64,000 bases of DNA from Treponema pectinovorum (GTDB lineage: Bacteria; Spirochaetota; Spirochaetia; Treponematales; Treponemataceae): positions 62,001-126,000 of the forward strand of contig NZ_UFQO01000005.1 in NCBI RefSeq assembly GCF_900497595.1, read 5' to 3'. The translations under genes were made by a program, and so were the position numbers. The notes below the pieces were generated by a model, which was given only the letters and a program-made list of their open reading frames with translations, did no database searches and was not told where the DNA came from. Of the stretch, positions 9,462 to 16,615 are shown piece by piece. The stretch's first letter is position 1. Each line of letters starts with the position of its first letter.

Positions 9462-10153
9462 TATGCGCTCTCCTTGACCTTGTAGTAGATAAGACCAGGA
9501 TGATTTCCTCCATCAATTTTGTAATTAAAATTGAAATTCTGCTCACCGTCTAAAGGCTTATCCATTGTTATACTTTCAACAGTAACAGGAAAATGCTCCC
9601 AAACAGCAGTTTCTCCAACAATCTCTGTTTCACGGCGACTCATCATATAATCAATCTTGCTTGATTTTGCAGGAAGGCGAGTAATATGTGTTCCGTCATC
9701 AATAGAAAGTTCAGCGAATTGATTTAGAAGAATTCTCTGGCCTTCTGATTCTGTTTCAAACGTTCCGTTGATTGTTCCGCTTCCTTCCGTAAATGCACCT
9801 GTAATGAATTCTCGAACTCCGCTCTCAAGATTTTCCTGAGTTGAAACATCGTAGGTTGTTCCATTTCTTGAATTAGAAATATCTTTCACAAAACTTACCA
9901 GCGTAAGTTCCAAAGGAATTAGCGAATCTCCTGCTGCAAGCCGCTGACCTTTCCACAAGTGAACTACTTGACCTGCTTTCAATCCTTTTGCACCAGATAT
10001 TGAGCTGTCCGGCTGCGGAAGTTTAGAGCCCGTTTGTGCAATTCCTTTGATTTTATAAAACCCACTTGCAGTAAGTGAAGTACTTCCGTCGCCTTCAATC
10101 GCAGCCTTCTCTGTAATTGCATAAAGCTTTCCGTCTTTTCCACCTGGTTTCAT
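9461..10153 (-). CDS. Major tail (tube) protein
   Basis: A 230-residue protein in the position of the siphoviral tail tube gene, between a tail-completion protein and the chaperone pair. It is rich in Gly, Ser and Thr and beta-prone (for example EGSGTINGTFETES and FNFNYKIDGGNHPG), as expected for a tube subunit built on a beta-sandwich. It has no signal peptide or membrane segment. Three bases separate it from the upstream gene. Function is inferred mainly from order and composition. Confidence 0.78.
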   Translation of the reverse strand: MKPGGKDGKLYAITEKAAIEGDGSTSLTASGFYKIKGIAQTGSKLPQPDSSISGAKGLKAGQVVHLWKGQRLAAGDSLIPLELTLVSFVKDISNSRNGTTYDVSTQENLESGVREFITGAFTEGSGTINGTFETESEGQRILLNQFAELSIDDGTHITRLPAKSSKIDYMMSRRETEIVGETAVWEHFPVTVESITMDKPLDGEQNFNFNYKIDGGNHPGLIYYKVKESA

Positions 10154-10155
10154 TT

Positions 10156-10575
10156 TTAATCCTCCGTAAATAATCTTTCTGGAATATCAATTTCGATTTT
10201 GTACGGCAAAATATATTCCGCACCCATCGAACTTTCATCATCAGGATAGAACCATTGAGGGCTTCCTCGGCTAATCCAGTAGGCTCTAAAAATGCCGGCG
10301 CTTGTGGGAACAGAAAGATATGAGTCGCTGGCACCGTTAAGTCTTTTGCGCAAGGCTATGGTTTTTGTCAGCCATTTGGTGTGAGTTCCTCCAGTTTTAA
10401 AATCTGCAAAAAAAATCAGTTTCATGCAGTTTTCGCCACTCTGAACAATATCCTGATAGAGTAAATCAATATGAGCAGTTGTGCTCTTTGCAGTCTGCGG
10501 AAGAAGAAAAGCAGAAAAACCTAATTCTTCTTTGATGGCTTTTCTTAAACTTTCAATAAAACTTTCTATCGTCAT
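10156..10575 (-). CDS. Putative tail terminator / completion protein
   Basis: A 139-residue protein between the gpG-like morphogenesis protein and the tail tube gene, the place where siphoviruses encode the tail terminator (lambda gpU position). The N-terminus (IESFIESLRKAIKEELG) is an amphipathic helix, followed by alternating beta and helix, which is compatible with the terminator fold. I do not recognise a family signature. Intergenic gaps of 2 bases on both sides show it is part of the late operon. Confidence 0.55.
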   Translation of the reverse strand: MTIESFIESLRKAIKEELGFSAFLLPQTAKSTTAHIDLLYQDIVQSGENCMKLIFFADFKTGGTHTKWLTKTIALRKRLNGASDSYLSVPTSAGIFRAYWISRGSPQWFYPDDESSMGAEYILPYKIEIDIPERLFTED

Positions 10576-10577
10576 TT

Positions 10578-11177
10578 TCAGCCGTCCTTAAGTGCATTGT
10601 GAATTTCAGTTTTTACTTTTTTTTCTATGTATTTTTGGTCTTTTTCATCAAGGTACATAAAAGGGCGAGAAGGTATGTCAACACTTTTTTTTATGATAAA
10701 AAGAGTTATCTCTTGACCTTTTTCTTTTCTTGCCCAGCAGACCCCACCTTGTCGCCAGATTTTCCAGCCTGCGTTTTTCATTGCAGAAATCAATTCGCCA
10801 GCTTTCTGTGCATTGTACTTTCTCATAAGTTCTCGAACATGAAAGCCAGCAGGAATCCAAAGCCCACTTTTTTTCCCGCTTACAGTTCCACCTTCCTGAA
10901 CAATCTTTGCATAATGTAAATTTGTTCCCACGCTTGCCCAGTTTTTTCCGTTGTGAGCAGAAATTGAAGAAAGAAGTTGTCCGTTGTCTCTCAAAGTTTT
11001 ATTGCCTTTTTTTATCGTCTGGGTCAGAGGTGCGTTCTCTGGTGGAATTCCGGAGTTAATTTTTCTTTGTGTTGAACTTACAAGCGCTTTGGAAACTTCT
11101 CTCATACAAGACTCAAGTACGGAAGTCGAAAGTCTTTTTGCGATGTCGCTAATACTTTTTATTACTGCTACACCCAT
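10578..11177 (-). CDS. Phage virion morphogenesis protein (Mu gpG / HK97 gp10-like)
   Basis: A 199-residue protein with features of the Mu gpG or phage_tail_S group: an N-terminal helix, ENAPLTQTIKKGNKTLRDNGQL, a central SVGTNLHYAKIVQEGG, and a C-terminal PSRPFMYLDEKD. RPFM followed by an acidic residue and helix is typical of this family, which connects head and tail. The segment around LWIPAGFHVRELMRKYN to ITLFIIKKS looks like an insertion relative to the shortest members. It overlaps the upstream DUF1320 gene by 10 bases. Confidence 0.75.
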   Translation of the reverse strand: MGVAVIKSISDIAKRLSTSVLESCMREVSKALVSSTQRKINSGIPPENAPLTQTIKKGNKTLRDNGQLLSSISAHNGKNWASVGTNLHYAKIVQEGGTVSGKKSGLWIPAGFHVRELMRKYNAQKAGELISAMKNAGWKIWRQGGVCWARKEKGQEITLFIIKKSVDIPSRPFMYLDEKDQKYIEKKVKTEIHNALKDG

Positions 11178-11575
11178 TTGCTCCCCCTTTTTAGCGGGTT
11201 AGATTTTCCACCACAAACAAAGCCTACGGCAGAACCGCCTGCTTCTGGGTTCACAAAGTCATTTTTTTTTAGAATTGGACCATAGTAACTTTCAATCAAA
11301 GTTTCAGCATCCTCATACTTGGCTTTCGCCCGACTTTCCTGCCCACAGAACGAGAAAAGCTCATAAAGGGCGAACTTTAAAACTGCTTCCCTGCAAACTT
11401 CGTTTAATTCATCATATTTCTTTCCTGTCGAAAGAATTCTCCCTTTAATTGAGACCTTTGCCTTTAATAAAGCGCGGACTGCGACGCTATCGTTACCAAG
11501 TGTCAAAGTCTCATAATCCTGTTCAGGAATTTCAGCCTTCAAGTCTTCAACTGTAAGCTCTTCTGTATACTCCAT
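11168..11575 (-). CDS. Head-tail connector, Mu gp36 / DUF1320-like
   Basis: A 135-residue protein, mostly helical. It starts with an acidic segment (YTEELTVEDLKAEIPEQDYETL) and contains VCREAVLKFALYELFSFCG and DAETLIESYYGPIL, then a Gly/Lys-rich tail ending KRGSKWV. This matches my picture of the DUF1320 family, adaptor-like proteins encoded just after the capsid gene in Mu-type and other phages. It is the first gene after the hairpin terminator that follows the capsid gene, so its mRNA level may be lower than that of the capsid. Confidence 0.72.
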   Translation of the reverse strand: MEYTEELTVEDLKAEIPEQDYETLTLGNDSVAVRALLKAKVSIKGRILSTGKKYDELNEVCREAVLKFALYELFSFCGQESRAKAKYEDAETLIESYYGPILKKNDFVNPEAGGSAVGFVCGGKSNPLKRGSKWV

Positions 11576-11590
11576 AAATCCTCCTTTGCA

Positions 11591-11618
11591 TAAAAAAAGA
11601 CCAGATTTCTCTGGTCTT
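11591..11618 (-). terminator. Rho-independent terminator after the capsid gene
   Basis: On the minus strand AAGACCAGA and TCTGGTCTT (11,618-11,610 and 11,605-11,597) form a 9-bp stem with a 4-base loop, followed by a run of T. It sits between the capsid gene and the head-tail connector genes. Full termination would block tail synthesis, so it is likely leaky and favours capsid expression. Confidence 0.8.
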
Positions 11619-11666
11619 GATAATATTTTTACATATATGCCTTATGGCTTTTGCTGGAGACTCTTT

Positions 11667-12641
11667 CTATTCGGCAAGGAATTCAAACCAGGCAATGCCC
11701 CTGATGTTCACAAGAGGCAATGGCTTTGATTTTGAATATATGTCTGTTCCCCGGTGGTCCTGCCTTTCCACAGTGAAAGTGTAGAACGGAGTCGCATTCT
11801 GCTGGATTGTGTCGTCCAGTTTGCAGAAGGGCATTGACTGACCTGCATTCAAGGCACGGCAAAGAATCTCACCATCGTCGCAAAGCGATTTTGTGGTTTT
11901 CTGCCCGCTTGAATCGACATTGATATAGGAATCGTTGTCGCAGAAAACCTTAAACTGCCCGACCATCAACGACTCTCCGTCAATGCGAGCCGCAAGGTTT
12001 GGCTTTGCAGCTACAGCGTCGAGCATCTTCGCGTAAACATTGCTTGCTGCAATAAATTCCACAGGTCCTCCGACACCGTTTTTCTTGAGCTTCAAAGAAA
12101 GTCCCGTAAGAATTTTTACAAAGTCAGCATAAGTCGCGGCGGAAAGTTTTAACGTCGAGGATTTTTCCTTCATCGCAGAAATTTCGGCGCTTGTTCCAAA
12201 CTCGACAACATACCTCTGAAGTCCGCCTTCGCTTTTCATCATGTAGTCGATTTTTCCTCGATGAGCCTGACAGCACAAAGCATTCATAGTCTCTCGAACC
12301 ATGTCATAGTGTTCGCCTGTAAACTCGTCGATAATCTGGTTCTTGCCCAGCTCGGTTGACCTTTCATAGTTGTCCATATCGACTGCCGAAATCGTGTCGT
12401 CAATCTCGATAGGCATGGGTTCAATCAAAATTGTCTCGGCTCCATGTTTTGGACGAACGCCAGGTCCTCCTCGTCCCACGACAGGGATGTTCCCTATCTC
12501 CTTTTTAATCTTGCTAGCGGCGATGTGGGTGCTGTTGTGCATGGGGCGCTGCTTGAAGTAGGCAGCCGCAAGCGATGTATTTTCGGGTTTTGTCGCTGTC
12601 ATTCTTACAATGTCAGCCTGCAAAATTCTTCTTATAGGCAT
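11667..12641 (-). CDS. Major capsid protein (lambda gpE / phage_cap_E family)
   Basis: A 324-residue protein that should build the icosahedral shell. The order protease/scaffold, decoration protein, capsid is that of lambda (C/Nu3-D-E). Family-like features are KQRPMHNSTHIAASKI near the N-terminus, a central helix-rich A-domain (EFIAASNVYAKMLDAVAA), and a C-terminus ending IRGIAWFEFLAE. The length is close to that of lambda gpE (about 340). It is followed by a terminator hairpin, which makes it the last gene of the most strongly expressed part of the late operon. Confidence 0.85.
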   Translation of the reverse strand: MPIRRILQADIVRMTATKPENTSLAAAYFKQRPMHNSTHIAASKIKKEIGNIPVVGRGGPGVRPKHGAETILIEPMPIEIDDTISAVDMDNYERSTELGKNQIIDEFTGEHYDMVRETMNALCCQAHRGKIDYMMKSEGGLQRYVVEFGTSAEISAMKEKSSTLKLSAATYADFVKILTGLSLKLKKNGVGGPVEFIAASNVYAKMLDAVAAKPNLAARIDGESLMVGQFKVFCDNDSYINVDSSGQKTTKSLCDDGEILCRALNAGQSMPFCKLDDTIQQNATPFYTFTVERQDHRGTDIYSKSKPLPLVNIRGIAWFEFLAE

Positions 12642-12651
12642 TTTCTATCTC

Positions 12652-13011
12652 CTAATTAAAATTTGACTCAGACCATACGGACTGCGTAAGATATATTCCG
12701 GCTCCAGGAAGTTTTCCCTTTAAAGTGTCATTTGGTGCTGCTTGAGAAGCATTCAAAAGCCTGCTTTCAACGGCAATACCGTGCAGAAGAACTCGTACGT
12801 TCACTTCTCCAGAAGGATGCGGTTCGACATCTTCTACAAGCACTGCGAAAGGAGTGTCGCTATCTTCCGCAGCAGAGTATGACCCGCTTGAATACTTGAG
12901 GACGGTTCCAGCCTTCAGTGCTCCGGCGGAAGATGCAAGTTTTACAACGCCTATAATGGGCGGATGGGAAGGGCTTACAATTCCTTCGATGTCTGTTTCA
13001 ATTTTTTCCAT
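12652..13011 (-). CDS. Head decoration protein (lambda gpD-like)
   Basis: A protein of 119 residues from the ATG at 13,011, which has AGGAG nine bases upstream; an ATG nine bases further 5' touches that site and is less likely. Glycine-rich beta segments (GAGIYLTQSV, SSAGALKAGTVLKYSSG) and position directly before the capsid gene fit the gpD family, whose trimers sit on the expanded capsid and stabilise it. No signal peptide. Ten bases separate it from the capsid gene. Confidence 0.8.
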   Translation of the reverse strand: MEKIETDIEGIVSPSHPPIIGVVKLASSAGALKAGTVLKYSSGSYSAAEDSDTPFAVLVEDVEPHPSGEVNVRVLLHGIAVESRLLNASQAAPNDTLKGKLPGAGIYLTQSVWSESNFN

Positions 13012-13023
13012 TTTTCTCATCTC

Positions 13024-13491
13024 CTACATTCTTGCCGCAATGTCGGCAGGATTGTTTTTTTCGTCAGTTTTTTCTCCTTTGTCCGAAAAATCTAAGGCAT
13101 CGAAGCGGGATTCCGTCACACTTTTGTTGAGGGAACATTCAAGGACGGCTGAAAGCACATCGCTAAAAAGTTCAAGCGCGCTCTTCTTTTCAGTTTTTTC
13201 GCCGTCCGCAAATTCACAATCGCCACCCAGTGCAAGTGCGTTTGCGACCGCCTTGACCTTAGACATTGCAGAAGCAGGAATCCTGTCGCTGAATCTTTCG
13301 GTCAATGCCTTCACTTCGGAATCCCTCTTTGCAGATTTAAGGAAATCAATTTCCTTCTGCATGTCCTGGTATTCCTTTGAATCGCTGAAGTTTGCCTCTT
13401 TTGCAGGCTCAGCCTTTTTTGCGGCATCTTCCTTGAGCTTTTTGTTTTCTTCCTCAAGGGCTGCCATCTTCTTTTTTTCTTCTTCCGTCAT
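13024..13491 (-). CDS. Nested scaffold protein (Mu gpZ-like), internal start
   Basis: Within the protease gene, an in-frame ATG at 13,491-13,489 is preceded by AGGAGG at 13,505-13,500, with 8 bases between, an ideal ribosome site. The product would be 155 residues, starting MTEEEKKKMAAL, made entirely of the charged coiled-coil and helical part. In Mu and lambda the scaffold (Z, Nu3) is made from the 3' part of the protease gene in the same way. The site is seen; use in vivo is inferred. Confidence 0.68.
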   Translation of the reverse strand: MTEEEKKKMAALEEENKKLKEDAAKKAEPAKEANFSDSKEYQDMQKEIDFLKSAKRDSEVKALTERFSDRIPASAMSKVKAVANALALGGDCEFADGEKTEKKSALELFSDVLSAVLECSLNKSVTESRFDALDFSDKGEKTDEKNNPADIAARM

Positions 13492-13983
13492 CGGAATTTC
13501 CTCCTCAAATTCTATTGAATCACTAAAGTCGATTGACTCAACTTTATCCTCTCCAAAACAACTGTGTGTCATAAGCTGCTCAAGCCCCGGAATCTTTGGA
13601 GGAGTTGCTCCACAAATTGCAAGGGAATGAAGATACCTCTTTCCATCGCTTGCACGACGAGGAATCGTCACGCTCCACCCCTTGTAGACTCCGTTGCCGT
13701 CGCTTTTGTCGTCAAACTGCTTTTCCAGTTCAGGATGTAAAACCACCTGTCCGACCAGGACCTTTTCCCCTGAATGTTTTGCATCGGGATATATTCCGTC
13801 TATAGCTAGCACATCGCCGAACTTCGGAAAGTTGTCGCTCCTTGCCACGTCATGCCCAATCGAAATTGGACGAGGCGGGGTAAAGGTAGTTTCAATGTCC
13901 TTCAAGTCCTGCTCGGTAATTCTTGCTCCATCCTGCCCAAACGTTCCTGTCCTGCATAGTTGCCATGTACGAATCTTTTTCAT
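13024..13983 (-). CDS. Prohead protease with C-terminal scaffold region (Mu gpI-like)
   Basis: A 319-residue protein. The N-terminal half (1-150) resembles the Mu I protease: WQLCRTGTFG, the histidine in ISIGHDVARSDNFPKFGDV, and a serine-rich region before LHSLAICGATPPKIPGLEQ. The C-terminal half is a highly charged coiled coil (EEEKKKMAALEEENKKLKED) typical of scaffolding proteins. A strong internal ribosome site makes a separate scaffold from the same frame likely. It matures the procapsid by cleaving scaffold and itself. The exact catalytic serine is not certain from reading alone. Confidence 0.82.
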   Translation of the reverse strand: MKKIRTWQLCRTGTFGQDGARITEQDLKDIETTFTPPRPISIGHDVARSDNFPKFGDVLAIDGIYPDAKHSGEKVLVGQVVLHPELEKQFDDKSDGNGVYKGWSVTIPRRASDGKRYLHSLAICGATPPKIPGLEQLMTHSCFGEDKVESIDFSDSIEFEEEIPMTEEEKKKMAALEEENKKLKEDAAKKAEPAKEANFSDSKEYQDMQKEIDFLKSAKRDSEVKALTERFSDRIPASAMSKVKAVANALALGGDCEFADGEKTEKKSALELFSDVLSAVLECSLNKSVTESRFDALDFSDKGEKTDEKNNPADIAARM

Positions 13984-13992
13984 AAGCTCATT

Positions 13993-14319
13993 TTAGCCAG
14001 CCGTTTTTTCATTCGGCGTGCACTGAGGAACTTCGTGAATGTTGAAGAAAATCTTTTGTTCACTTTCTACCGCAAAAACGAATTCCTTTTGCGCTCCTTT
14101 GCTTGTTTGCCAGCCTTCAATAAAAAAAACTGCATCGCAGACTTCCTGCATCCCCCGGCTTGCAGTCATATAATCTTTCCAGGAAAACTCCCTGCCGGCT
14201 TTAAGCCATGCTGGATTCATGACGGAATGTCCAAGAGCCGTAAGTTCTTTTTCCGCAAGATTAAAATCATCCTTGTAGCAGGGGTTTCCACTAATTTTTC
14301 CCGCTATGTATATCTTCAT
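13993..14319 (-). CDS. DUF4406-like nucleoside deoxyribosyltransferase-fold protein
   Basis: A 108-residue protein beginning MKIYIAGKISGNPCY, with LTALGHSVMNPAWL and CDAVFFIEGWQTSKGAQKEF. These are hallmarks of small phage proteins of the DUF4406 / nucleoside 2-deoxyribosyltransferase-like fold (IAGKISG nucleotide-binding start, W-x-x-S-x-G-A segment). It probably binds a nucleotide or nucleoside; the substrate is unknown. It lies just before the protease gene and overlaps the upstream small gene by 29 bases, so it is an accessory gene inside the late operon. Confidence 0.75.
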   Translation of the reverse strand: MKIYIAGKISGNPCYKDDFNLAEKELTALGHSVMNPAWLKAGREFSWKDYMTASRGMQEVCDAVFFIEGWQTSKGAQKEFVFAVESEQKIFFNIHEVPQCTPNEKTAG

Positions 14320-14467
14320 TCGTTTCCCTCCAGCAAAAGAAAAAAGCGTTTATAAAATTCACTTCCCAAAACTCAAAGCCGTCCTTTCTAGCGTCTTTAG
14401 AAAGTTTTAAAGCCTCGCAAAAAACATTTTTTGTTTTAATCAAAAATCTTTTTAGTTTTTCAATCAC
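14291..14467 (-). CDS. Small hypothetical protein, GTG start
   Basis: A 58-residue frame starting with GTG at 14,467-14,465, preceded by AGGAGG five bases upstream. The protein begins MIEKLKRFLI and is basic at the N-terminus with Trp and Phe further on; no motif is recognised. Its end overlaps the start of the DUF4406 gene, which suggests coupled translation. The ribosome site is the main evidence that it is real. Confidence 0.5.
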   Translation of the reverse strand: MIEKLKRFLIKTKNVFCEALKLSKDARKDGFEFWEVNFINAFFFCWRETNEDIHSGKN

Positions 14468-14705
14468 AAATAACCTCCTAAAATCGAGATTATTCCACGA
14501 AAAATTTCTAAAAAGCGAGTTCAGAGGGAAATATTAAAAAATTGAAAATTTGGGGAGATTTTTAGCAAGTTGGCAAATTATTCAGATTTTATATTTGACA
14601 GTTAAATTCACCGATTTTCACCGCAAAACCGGGCAAGATAAAACCTGACTCAAAACTTAAAAAAGTGTGTTAATTTGCTTGTATAAAAAAAATGATTTTG
14701 GCAAT

Positions 14706-14732
14706 AAAAAAGCCCCGGAGTTTTTTCGGGGC
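14706..14732 (-). terminator. Rho-independent terminator closing the MuF cassette
   Basis: Minus strand GCCCCG, a 9-base loop with a short A run, CGGGGC, then TTTTTT. It lies 7 bases past the stop of the 55-residue gene. It separates the MuF group from the protease/capsid group, which must then be read through or have its own promoter in 14,468-14,705, an AT-rich stretch with no gene that I can see. Confidence 0.82.
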
Positions 14733-14738
14733 AAAAAG

Positions 14739-14906
14739 TTATACAATTTTCTTGTCGATATCACCAACAGTACCTAAATCTAAATCATCATCGTCATCTG
14801 TCAGAATTTCAAAAACACAGGAGCGACCATCTTCGAAAAAGTCAGTGATGACAGCAGTTCTACCATCTTTTAGTAACACAGTGTCATATAATTTTACATT
14901 TATCAT
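14739..14906 (-). CDS. Small acidic protein, candidate immunity partner of MuF
   Basis: A 55-residue protein (MINVKLYDTVLLKDGRT... ends DIDKKIV) starting at the ATG at 14,906. The first half forms predicted beta strands of an SH3-like type, the middle is a run of Asp (DDDDDLDL), and the net charge is strongly negative. It resembles short DUF4926-type immunity-like proteins, but that is an impression. It is the last gene before a terminator in a cassette headed by a MuF protein with a metallopeptidase-like C-terminus, so a role in neutralising that domain is possible (inference). Confidence 0.55.
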   Translation of the reverse strand: MINVKLYDTVLLKDGRTAVITDFFEDGRSCVFEILTDDDDDLDLGTVGDIDKKIV

Positions 14907-14914
14907 TTATCCCA

Positions 14915-15112
14915 TTATTTTGGCAATATATCTGGCTTGGAAGGGTCTTTTTCATAACCTATGCCATTATTACATTCTTTCATTTCCGTAACTCTTCCAT
15001 AATTAAAGTTTTTTGGTTTCCCATCAGGAAATGCATCACACGTTGGAATCCATCCATCCTTCAAGTCGTGCCTCTGGTGTATACATACGGCACATTCTTC
15101 TATACAAATCAT
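14915..15112 (-). CDS. Small cysteine-rich phage protein
   Basis: A 65-residue protein with cysteines at 3, 8, 11, 25 and 47 and the phrase CDAFPDGKP. I recognise the style of short phage proteins with Cys pairs followed by C-x-AFPDGIP and a gly-rich tail, encoded next to head genes; their function is unknown to me. The Cys pairs suggest zinc or iron binding. The ATG at 15,112 lies one base past the MuF stop, so it is coupled to MuF; it is followed 8 bases later by the acidic 55-residue gene. Confidence 0.7.
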   Translation of the reverse strand: MICIEECAVCIHQRHDLKDGWIPTCDAFPDGKPKNFNYGRVTEMKECNNGIGYEKDPSKPDILPK

Positions 15113-15113
15113 T

Positions 15114-16574
15114 TTAGTGTTTCCTCATGTATTTATTATAAAACGCCAACGCATCTTCTGGGATTTGACTTTTTCGATAAAGCAAAACTTCTATTTCCGC
15201 AAGCGCTTCTGCTCCATCTTTTTCGGCAATTCGACTTATACCTGAAATATTTGCATTTTCAATTTTTTTATAAAATTTTTCTATCTCTTCGATGGTCATT
15301 CTATAAATTGATTTTGCATGCCCACATTCATGGATTGTAGCTTCTTTTAAATTTTTTGCAACAATATTTTCTGCATTATTAATTGTGTTATTGATTTCTT
15401 CCAAAGTCCTTCCAGCAAAAAAATCTTTATTTACATTGAGCCTTATCTGATAATCTCCATAAGGTTCAATTTGCAAAATTGGAATCCCTTCATTTTCATT
15501 TTGAAGGTTTCCAAAATAAAAGTCATTAATATAAATATCTCCACGCTTTTCATACTCTTTAATTACTGAGATTATTTCATCTGCAATTTCTTTCTCTATT
15601 TCATTGTATCCAGCCATCATTTCAAAATCGTCAACATCAAGATTTTTTGCCAGCCCAAGAATTATTTTTGCTTTTTCAATCTCCCCCTGCACACCGTAAT
15701 ACTTAGCCGCCCTCGTTTGGCTTTTCAGTTCATTCCACCAGGAATCATTGGAAAGTGGCCAGCTTCCAAAGCCTTTCGCGCCATTTTCAACGTCTGCGAT
15801 ATTGCTCCACGCTTCAGGAATTTCTTCTTCATCGTAGATGCCACGCAATGTAGAGCGGCAGTTAAAGTGGAGTGGAGGCGTGTGGGTTTCCCAGAACGGA
15901 TCACCAAAGGGGCGTATAATGCCGGATAAGGAAGAACAGGTTTCCGTCTGCCTTGAATCGTTTATTCCCACAAACTCAAGAGCTAGCGGCGGGTCTTCCT
16001 CAAACCCCATAACGCGGCCTGCGTTATACGCAGTCTGTACGTTCGTCCTGTAGACAGTTTCCCAGTACCAGCCCTGGTTTGCTCCCATGCCAACCCTGTC
16101 AAGAATCTCGCTTTTACTCATAGAAAGAAAATCTTTCAACCCTTTTCCATCTCGGATGTTTGAAATCATTTCGGCGTTTATTTTTTCCAGAAGACGACCG
16201 TCGTTTATCCGGGAGACCGTAAAGGAGCGGAACTTCATCCTGTCGCTAAGGCTGTAATAGTCATTTTTTGCAAGAACGCTTCTTTTTTTTAGGAATTCCA
16301 CAGCCTCATAAAAAGGCAGGTTCTCTATGTCTTTTATGCTATTTTCTTCCGCAAAAGCGTTCTTTCTAAGAGAGGAGTCAAGCCCGAGAAGGAGCGATTT
16401 TGTAAAAAGTTCCGCGCAAATCCCCATTGCCCTGTAGTCAGGAGGCAGAAGTTTCCGGGTGTTCAATATGTCAGGATTTTTTTCCGCTTCTTTTATGTAC
16501 TGTTTTATGCGCTCTGCATAACTGTCAGAAATCAAAAGCCATGCAGAAGTGGAGATTCTGTTTAGCCGCCGCAA
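15114..16574 (-). CDS. MuF head morphogenesis protein with C-terminal metallopeptidase-like domain
   Basis: A 486-residue protein. Residues 150-250 are the MuF / SPP1 gp7 core (YRTNVQTAYNAGR at 175-187, Cys213, and the THTPPLHFNCRS region ending in Cys239). From about residue 305 a new domain begins, with HECGH at 415-419 and EALAE at 456-460, which reads as a zinc-metallopeptidase pattern (HExxH plus a distal Glu). Codons are clearly more AT-rich in this C-terminal part than in the neighbouring portal and terminase genes, suggesting recent domain exchange. The only usable start in frame is a TTG at 16,574 with a poor ribosome site; see the T9 run at the portal end. Confidence 0.85.
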   Translation of the reverse strand: MRRLNRISTSAWLLISDSYAERIKQYIKEAEKNPDILNTRKLLPPDYRAMGICAELFTKSLLLGLDSSLRKNAFAEENSIKDIENLPFYEAVEFLKKRSVLAKNDYYSLSDRMKFRSFTVSRINDGRLLEKINAEMISNIRDGKGLKDFLSMSKSEILDRVGMGANQGWYWETVYRTNVQTAYNAGRVMGFEEDPPLALEFVGINDSRQTETCSSLSGIIRPFGDPFWETHTPPLHFNCRSTLRGIYDEEEIPEAWSNIADVENGAKGFGSWPLSNDSWWNELKSQTRAAKYYGVQGEIEKAKIILGLAKNLDVDDFEMMAGYNEIEKEIADEIISVIKEYEKRGDIYINDFYFGNLQNENEGIPILQIEPYGDYQIRLNVNKDFFAGRTLEEINNTINNAENIVAKNLKEATIHECGHAKSIYRMTIEEIEKFYKKIENANISGISRIAEKDGAEALAEIEVLLYRKSQIPEDALAFYNKYMRKH

Positions 16575-16615
16575 CTGATTTTTTTCTTCGCGGTATTTTT
16601 TAAGGCTTTCAGAAT

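Noticed and set aside
12854-13630. 258-codon plus-strand frame opposite the decoration and protease genes
   Set aside because: Ser/Ala/Phe-rich antisense of a charged coiled-coil gene; no ribosome site and no recognisable domain.
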